Positions 57,817 through 64,000 of a DNA stretch of 64,000 nt are shown one piece after another (position 1 is the first letter of the stretch; the number at the start of each line of letters is the position of its first letter). Below the pieces are notes generated by a model, which saw only the letters and a list, made by a program, of their open reading frames with translations, did no database searches and was not told where the DNA came from. The stretch spans positions 227,352,054-227,416,053 of the forward strand of contig OU015490.1 in assembly GCA_907164885.2 (NCBI GenBank). Reading direction: 5' to 3'. This DNA is from Dolomedes plantarius. Its lineage: Eukaryota > Arthropoda > Arachnida > Araneae > Dolomedidae. Position numbers and translations under genes: made by a program.

Positions 57817-59224
57817 CACTGCTGGCCACTGTAAATGCAACACCCTGATGGAAACATGCAAATAACATGAAATTTACAACATGCATTAGCGGAGGTGAGA
57901 TATGCAAATGATTGGAATTTCAGCGCAGACGCACATCACGCGCGCCTGTGGTGCCACTTCAAAGCGTTATTTAAGGCTTGGAGATTTCGACGATTTCAAG
58001 TTCGGCAATTGTGTTTTTCTTGTGGATTTATAAAAAAACGATCAATTATGCCTCGTCGAAAACAGCGATCATCTTTTGATCAAGTATCCGAGTTCGACAG
58101 AGGAAGGATAGTGGCCTACCGAGATTGTGGATTATCTTTCAGGGAAATCAGTAGTCGTGTTGGACGAAACCAAACAACTATAATACGGATATGTGATCGT
58201 TGGATGCAGGAGTGCACGACGGATCGGCGTGTTCGATCGCATCCACCTCAGTGCACCACTTCACGTGATGACAGGCAAATTGTGCGCATGGCAGTGACGG
58301 ACCGCTCAGTCACATCACGAACTATAGCACAGCACATGCAGTCTGTAACGCATCATCCGGTGTCTGCGCGTACCATTCGACGCCGTTGACAGCAGAGTGG
58401 TCTGTCCGTAAGACGTCCATTGCTTTGTCTACCCTTGACGCAGAACCACAGACGTCTCCGCCGCCAATGGTGCGATGACAGAATGATGTGGACGGCAGAA
58501 TGGAATGAAATTGTCTTTACTGACGAGTCACGCTTCTGTCTGCAACACCACGATGGGCGCATTCGAGTCTGGAGACACCGTGAATAGAGGATGCTGAACA
58601 GCTGCCTTATACACCGCCACACTGGTCCTGCACCGGGTATTATGGTATGGGGCGGTATTGGATATCACTCTCGCACACCTTTAGTACGCATTGCCGGTAC
58701 TTCAAACAGCCAGCGCTACATCTCCGAGGTGTTGGGTCCAGTTGTCCTTCCTTACCTTCAGGGCTTGCCCACAGCCATATTTCAACAGGATAATGCGCGA
58801 CCACACGTGGCACGCATTGTCCAACGGTTCTTCGTCAATCGCCAGATTGAATTGCATCCCTGGCCGCCTCGCTCTCCGGATCTTTCACCGATAGAAAACA
58901 TGTGGTCCATGGTTGCTCTTCGATTGTTCCAGATTCCATCCCCAGTTGCCACAGCAGATCAACTTTGGCAACGTGTGGAAGCTGCTTGGTCTACTGTACC
59001 CCAAAAACTCATCCAAAGTCTCTTTGAATCAATGCCGAGGCGTGTGGCAGCGGTGATCTCCAACTAGGGCGGCTACTCTGGCTACTGATTTTGGCAGGAA
59101 CCACACTTCACAGAAGTCTATACATTTAATCATTTGATACTTGGTCAACATGTTATCTACAAAATAAATTTTGTTGTGATATCTCTTGTCTTTCTTGGTG
59201 TTGCAATTTGGGTGGCCAGCAGTG
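57817..59224 (+). mobile_element. Tc1-like transposon, family A copy 2
   Basis: Starts CACTGCTGGCCACTGTAAAT and ends GGTGGCCAGCAGTG, flanked by TA at 57815-57816 and 59225-59226. Length 1408 bases. It lies 14 bases from the right end of Tigger element 2, the linker being TATATACTTACATA. It is the uninterrupted relative of the element at 5154-8310. Confidence 0.94.
58048..59088 (+). pseudogene. Tc1-like transposase, family A copy 2, three stops
   Basis: The 346-codon frame begins MPRRKQRSSFDQVSEFDRGR and ends GGYSGY. It has no frameshift, but three nonsense codons: TGA 58387-58389 (a leucine codon in copy 1), TAG 58585-58587, and TAG 59065-59067 near the end. The triad is present: VFTDESRF, QQDNARPHVA, SPIENMW. 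The HTH region reads FREISSRVGRNQTTIIRICD. Compared with copy 1, the copies are very similar along their length, so both derive from one recent family. Confidence 0.93.
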
Positions 59225-59226
59225 TA

Positions 59227-59979
59227 TATTCTCCCGCTCTTATAAACTCTTCTGATTTAGACTCCATTATCGAAAGTCTTTGACTTTCACTGGATATAAG
59301 CACTCTTGCTTTCACTGGATATAAGCAGTCTTTTTTAATATGTTTTGCAAAATCGAGTGCTTAGATTATTACATATATTGATTTTCAAGTATTGCCATAA
59401 TTCTAAAAATTATTCATGGGCAACCATACTAATTTAGAGAAAAATCATAATATCAGGTTTGATTTATTTTAAGTCTTAGTATTTACGTTTTGTCATTGAT
59501 AAATATCAACCTCCCTATAATTTTTAGAGTTAAAAAGTTAAAGTCGATGTAAATGCCCTGACCAATATCATATTATGACTGTAATAGTTTATTAAGGAAT
59601 TATTAGCAGAACGTTGCATCCTTCCATGATAAGTCAGATGACATTACTATCAAACTGTCAGAGTGCTGCTTCGAGGGTAAAAAGTTATGTAGTTGATCGT
59701 TAAAAAATTTTATAGCCGTAAAAGGTTACGATCGAATTATCCTTGTCATAATTGATTATCTATAATAATACTCCATTATTCAATTAATTTGACATATTTC
59801 CTATTTTTTTGATTTTTTCATTGATTTCATTGATTTTTTTTGTCTCAACTAAAATGCAGGTAAATTTTCCTTTAGATATTACTTGAATTTTTAGCGCTTA
59901 TCTCATCGATAGTTTTTTAACCTTTTCCTTACGGGGTGGGATAGCGTGTATCCCAAGAATACGGGCCCAAGAATGAATG
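59227..59979. other. AT-rich DNA containing the right copy of a dispersed repeat
   Basis: Bases 59440-59880 repeat 54218-54900 in direct orientation. Bases 59227-59440 show no recognised feature apart from two adjacent CACTGGATATAAGCA.TCTT units (59287-59335). Confidence 0.6.
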
Positions 59980-59989
59980 AATACATACA

Positions 59990-60020
<31 letters not shown>

Positions 60021-60101
60021 CTATCTATCTATATATATATCTATATATATATATCTATCTATCTATATATATATCTATATATATATATATATCTCTATAT
60101 A

Positions 60102-60188
<87 letters not shown>
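59980..60188. repeat. Compound microsatellite (CATA)n-(CTAT)n-(TC)n-(TA)n
   Basis: Successive blocks of CATA, CTAT/TA, TC and TA repeats. Frames across it are artefacts. Confidence 0.95.
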
Positions 60189-60191
<3 letters not shown>

Positions 60192-60953
60192 CTTAATGAC
60201 CGTTCTTACAAAGGGGATATGAAATTTCCCGTTCTAAAGAGGGAATAGGAAAAACGGGCCCTGTAAGCTAAAGGTTAACTAACTAACCAAAGGCCCAACA
60301 GGCCATTGTGGACCAACCCGCTGGTGCCCATCTCATCTTTCATAACCGTGGGCTTGGGGTTCCATACAGCATATGTAGGAATACGTAAATTTCGCATAAT
60401 AAATACCGAAATTTCGCAACAAAAAAATAAATACATAACATTTCGCATCTATTCTCAAAAAATATAAATTCAAAAATTTTACGTTTATTAAAAAAAATAC
60501 AATCTTGCATACTTTGATAGGTAAGTATCAAAATTCTTAGTTGAAAGCTAACATTGTAGCTGTCTCCACATTATTTTACTGAAGTCTCTTTGCCTACTGT
60601 CATTGATTACTATGTGTTACATACTAAAATATCTCATAATCTACTCTGTTAAAGGGACTATAGAAGCTTTGTATAGCTGCCTTTGCAAAGTAAAGGTAGC
60701 AGGATTTCGTTGCAATTAAAATCTGTATAACATGGACAGTTGGTTGAGTACTGTAAGTAGCTGAAATACCCTTGATTTTGGCGCACAAGAGACGTTCTTA
60801 AATCTACTAAATTGCTCCACAAAACTTGATGGTTGATTTTTATAGTTAGATCTTAAGGTTCGACTTCGATACTTTCTAGGTGAAATTCACAGAAAATCCG
60901 AAGGACAGGGAGATTTCTCAGTTATAGACGTCGGATGGTTATAGTTAGGCAAT
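60189..60953. other. Intergenic DNA left of the BEL/Pao LTR
   Basis: No gene recognised. A GC-richer piece at 60245-60360 (CTAACCAAAGGCCCAACAGG) may be a repeat fragment of unknown family. Confidence 0.45.
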
Positions 60954-61172
60954 TGTGTTAATAAATTTGTTGCGTCATCCTACCTCCTCACTAGACGGCG
61001 CTTCTAACGCGCGCCGGAAGCATATAATGTAACTGTAACTTTTAGTTAGTTAGTTAGCTCTTCAGAATGTCAGTTGCTGTGTGGTGTTGTGTGCGTTCGT
61101 CCATTAAAGTGTTTTAAAGGAAATCAAGTCGTTTTTACTTGTTGCTCTAAAGAAATATTTCCGACATGTAAC
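60954..61172 (+). repeat. 5' LTR of the BEL/Pao element
   Basis: Starts at TGTGTTAATAAATTTGTTGC (or two bases later) and ends CCGACATGTAACA, giving TG...CA ends and about 219 bases. It contains CATATAATGTAAC, a TATA-like element, and GTTAGTTAGTTAG repeats. The start is inferred, because the other LTR is outside the window. Confidence 0.7.
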
Positions 61173-61174
61173 AG

Positions 61175-61187
61175 CTGGCGCCCAACG
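61175..61187 (+). promoter_or_regulatory. Primer-binding site
   Basis: TGGCGCCCAACGT lies two bases after the LTR end. TGG would pair with the CCA end of a tRNA, as expected for the start of reverse transcription. I cannot name the tRNA with confidence. Confidence 0.8.
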
Positions 61188-61208
61188 TAAAATTCAACCC
61201 AATTTGAA

Positions 61209-62480
61209 ATGGCGAACATTTTAATTCTAGAACGAAAAGTTCTTCGGTCTACTGTCACGAAGACAATTACCGAATTACATGCGTGCATAACTGCACAGAA
61301 TGTTGCTTCTGCTACTCAGGCATTTGCTAAGCTTGAGGAGAAAATGCTACGGTTGCTATCCAAGGATAAGGAGATTGTCCGGTCCCATTTGTCGCAAAGC
61401 GAAAGTACTATGGAGGAGGGTGAGGTGGCAAAGCTCGATTCAGTTTTAGAACAGGAATTCGAGAGAGCAGAAACGTATCGAGACAATTTTACGTGTGCCA
61501 AAACACGGTATTTAGATTTTTTAAAGCCTTCCGACAACACCGTGCCACTGATGAACATTGCTTCCAGGTCGTCTGAATTTTTAAATTTGAATTTACCAAA
61601 GTTGATGCTCACAGAATTTGATGGTAGTCCTAAAAATTGGTTTTCGTTTTGGTCAATGTTCCAGAAAATTGATGGAGATCCGAAAATCGAGGACGACGTG
61701 AAACTCGCTTATTTAATGCAAACTACCACAGGTAGGGCTTTTGATTTTGTTCAAACCTATCAAGTGTCTAAAAGTGATTACAAAACTGTCATCACAAATT
61801 TAAAAGCGCGTTTCGCAGATGACAGAGTTCTTATTGAACTATATGTTCGTGAACTCTTAAATTTAGTTTTAAATCCTACACATAATATGTCTTTTACTGA
61901 TTTAGTTGATCAATTAGATGCGCGATTACGTTGCTTAGAAAATTTAGGTGTAACTAAAGAAAAATACGCATGCATGCTTTACCCACTTGTTGAAGCTTCC
62001 ATTCCTGAAAATATTTTAATTGCTTGGGAGAGAGAAAGAAATTCCATTTCTCGTTCCAGTGATTCAAAAACGAATGACCTGGAACTTTTGATTCGGTTTT
62101 TGAAAACAGAGGTTTTAAGCGCTGAACGATTACGAGTTGCGAAAAATTTCTGCTCCGAAGGGGGTAAAAATAAGAAGACTGGTATTGGGAGAGTAGATAG
62201 TGATAAATTTTTACCTGTCGCGACAGCTGCAACTCTAGTAAGTCACCATAATAAAAATGAAAAACGCGCTTTTAGTGAGTTTTGTTTGTTTTGTTCTAAA
62301 AAGAATTCGCATAGAAGTAGCGATTGTTTTGTGGCTCAAAAAATGACTTATCAGGAAAGAAAGGATCAAGTGATAAAAATGAAAGGATGCTTCGCGTGTC
62401 TTAGAATTAATTGTCGAGCCGATAAATGTCATATGAGTGTGCGTTGTGTAATTTGCTCCAGGAGAATTTCTAAAACATAG
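61209..62480 (+). CDS. BEL/Pao Gag (DUF1759-like)
   Basis: A 423-codon frame from ATG 61209, MANILILERKVLRSTVTKTI. The N-terminal third is helical (LEEKMLRLLSKDKEIV). The middle has the DUF1759 signature: LPKLMLTEFDGSPKNWFSFW, then DDVKLAYLMQTTTGRAFDFV. Near the C-terminus are cysteine/histidine clusters CLFCSKKNSHRSSDC and CFACLRINCRADKCHMSVRC. It would form the particle shell. It stops at TAG 62478-62480 only because sequence between the last knuckle and the protease has been lost, so the C-terminus is truncated. Confidence 0.9.
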   Translation: MANILILERKVLRSTVTKTITELHACITAQNVASATQAFAKLEEKMLRLLSKDKEIVRSHLSQSESTMEEGEVAKLDSVLEQEFERAETYRDNFTCAKTRYLDFLKPSDNTVPLMNIASRSSEFLNLNLPKLMLTEFDGSPKNWFSFWSMFQKIDGDPKIEDDVKLAYLMQTTTGRAFDFVQTYQVSKSDYKTVITNLKARFADDRVLIELYVRELLNLVLNPTHNMSFTDLVDQLDARLRCLENLGVTKEKYACMLYPLVEASIPENILIAWERERNSISRSSDSKTNDLELLIRFLKTEVLSAERLRVAKNFCSEGGKNKKTGIGRVDSDKFLPVATAATLVSHHNKNEKRAFSEFCLFCSKKNSHRSSDCFVAQKMTYQERKDQVIKMKGCFACLRINCRADKCHMSVRCVICSRRISKT

Positions 62481-62967
62481 TTTATTTGGCGGCATTGAAA
62501 CGGAAAGAGTCAAACATTCCGCTTTGAAATGTGAGTTGCAGGAAATACGAGGGAATTTTTCATGTGAGGTTTTATTGTTAGATAAAGACACCATTTGTGG
62601 CCAAATACCTAAAATTAGTAAAGCCGATGCAGAGTACTTCAAAGAACATGGGATTTATTTGTCCGACAGTGAAAGCGATAATTTAGACATATCAGTTCTT
62701 TTGGGTGCTGACTACTTAGGGAAAATGTTAACTGGTGCCATTAGCCAACAACCCAATGGCTTAACTGCTGTCCAAACTTACTTGGGGTGGGTTGTAATGG
62801 GTAAATCCTTATTCGACAAAACCAGTTCTAATCATGCCATGCCCATCATTTCGCTACACGCTTCTAGCCAGATTTGCGACTTTTGGTCACTCGATGTTCT
62901 CGGAATTCGAGACCCCGTAGAGAATAAAACCAAAATCGAAATCGACGCAGAAACTGTCTTTTTTTGA
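62465..62967 (+). pseudogene. BEL/Pao pol: protease-region remnant (DUF1758-like)
   Basis: In a frame different from gag the sequence reads HSLFGGIETERVKHSALKC, then CGQIPKISKADAEYFKEHGI, SVLLGADYLGKMLTG and GLTAVQTYLGWVVMGK. This is the second half of the BEL/Pao aspartic-protease region; the LLGADY and T.LGWV.MG motifs are typical. The part that normally holds the active-site aspartate is missing, so a deletion joins gag to mid-protease near 62463. The frame shifts in a T7 run at about 62958-62965. Confidence 0.85.
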
Positions 62968-64000
62968 AAAAACTGTTAAATATCGCGGTGGTCGATACGA
63001 GGTCAATTTACCGTGGGTCGAAGGACACCCGGAGTTGCTTGATTTACGTTTTCAATGAGAAAAACGTCTCCATACCATGACCTCTAAACTTGTTTTTTCA
63101 GGTAAGTTTGAATCTTATGACAAAATTTTGAAGCAGTGGGAACAGTTGGGAATTATAGAAGAGGTCCCTGACAAAAATGACGGGAAAGGTATTTCTGAGC
63201 TAAAATGCAGGTATTTACCTCATAGAGCCGTGTTTAAGGAATCTAGCCTAACAACTAAGATACGACCAGTATTTGATGCCTCTTCAAAAGATGAAAATTC
63301 AGTTTCCTTAAACCAATGTTTAACTACAGTTCCAAATTATATTGAAATGATCCCTTCTGTTCTCAATTCCGCAAAAGTCGATTTGGGGTAGTTTCTGATA
63401 TAACAAAGGCTTTTCTTCAGATAAGCGTGTCCCCTACTGATAGAGACTATCTTCGATTTCTGTGGTGGAGGGATTACGAAAAGCGCGAAATTAAAATATT
63501 GAGGCATTGCCGAGTTGTATTCGGTTTGTCTTCGTCACCTTTTTTGCTTATGGCAACAATTTATCATCATCTTGAAAGAGAAAAGGAAGGTGAGAATGAT
63601 GTTGTAGTGAAACTGCGAGACTCGTTCTATGTCGACAATGTTGTGACAAGTGTCGAAAATGAGGCGGAATTACAACATTTCCAAACGACAGCTTGTCACA
63701 TCATGTCAAAAGCAAGTTTTGAGCTCACGGGTTGGGTGAATTCTTCAGAACGACAAGACCTTGGTAAACCCAGTTGTTCTGTTCTTGGCCTTTTATGGAA
63801 TCCAAATTCTGACGTAATCGCGTGCGATCTTGGAGGTGTTTCGACTGAAATTTGCGATACGTGTTCAAAACGACAACTTTTGTCGCTCGCACAAAAAATC
63901 TTTGACCCGATTGGTTTTACCGCCCCCGTGACGCTCATTCCTAAACTATTGATGCAAAAGCCTTGGAAAAATGAAAAGTTATCTTGGGATCAGAGATTGC
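62968..64000 (+). pseudogene. BEL/Pao pol: reverse transcriptase, partial
   Basis: Begins FEKTVKYRGGRYEVNLPWVE, with one TGA near 63057, then RYLPHRAVFKESSLTTKIRP, VFDASSKDENSVSLNQCL. A frame change near 63380 leads to FGVVSDITKAFLQISVSP, RVVFGLSSSPFLLMATIYHH and DSFYVDNVVTS, the active-site box with YVDN rather than YVDD. After this, KIFDPIGFTAPVTLIPKLL marks the RT-RNase H connection. From 63382 the frame stays open to the window edge. Two frame changes and one stop make it non-functional as read. Confidence 0.9.

Larger units (their letters stand above)
60954..64000 (+). mobile_element. BEL/Pao LTR retrotransposon, truncated by window end
   Basis: A short LTR, a primer-binding site and gag-pol with BEL/Pao-type domains. 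RNase H, integrase and the 3' LTR lie beyond base 64000. Gag and pol contain frame breaks, so this copy looks inactive. Confidence 0.9.

Overview
This is a eukaryotic, strongly AT-rich, repeat-dominated window. No host gene, rRNA, tRNA or CRISPR array could be supported. The mix of Tc1/mariner, pogo/Tigger, piggyBac, Helitron, Ty3/gypsy, BEL/Pao and Jockey-like elements points to an arthropod. The Tc1 family beginning MPRRKQRSS is, from memory, typical of orb-weaving spider genomes, so a spider is my best guess (inference, not shown by the sequence alone).

Layout. 1-5 kb: microsatellites, a mariner-type transposase C-terminal relic (1105-1307), two decayed mariner relics within a tandem duplication (2035-3690) and a probable SINE (4350-4757). 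5.15-8.31 kb: a Tc1 element whose transposase frame is open but split by a 1.74 kb insertion flanked by CAGG; that insertion contains a second LTR-like unit. 10.2-12.1 kb: a piggyBac-like 5' fragment and a Tc1 relic. 12.24-17.43 kb: a Helitron with both termini and a broken Rep-helicase gene. 17.8-18.0 kb: a pogo-type MITE. 19.93-21.76 kb: a fold-back structure with a Tc1 element at its centre. 21.8-23.5 kb: a Tc1/mariner element with a DUF4817-type transposase. 23.6-29.6 kb: AT-rich DNA with local duplications. 29.8-32.0 kb: Tigger element 1. 32.9-44.9 kb: a minus-strand Ty3/gypsy element, with a Jockey-like LINE inserted in its 5' LTR (exact 10-bp target duplication). 45.0-52.7 kb: an LTR element with no recognisable pol, with a piggyBac derivative in its 3' LTR at TTAA. 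54.2-59.9 kb: a duplicated AT-rich block bracketing Tigger element 2 and a second copy of the first Tc1 family. 60.95-64.0 kb: the 5' LTR, gag and part of pol of a BEL/Pao element that runs off the window.

Function. Almost every coding region is a transposon gene carrying stops, frameshifts or deletions. The only transposase with an undamaged reading frame is the interrupted Tc1 copy at 5.4-8.2 kb. (TA)n microsatellites lie at the borders of many insertions, so the main biology visible is a layered insertion history. I found no clear new biological system. The best candidates for something undescribed are the pol-less LTR element at 45.0-52.7 kb, the fold-back/Tc1 composite at 19.9-21.8 kb, and the nested LTR-like insertion at 5.6-7.4 kb.
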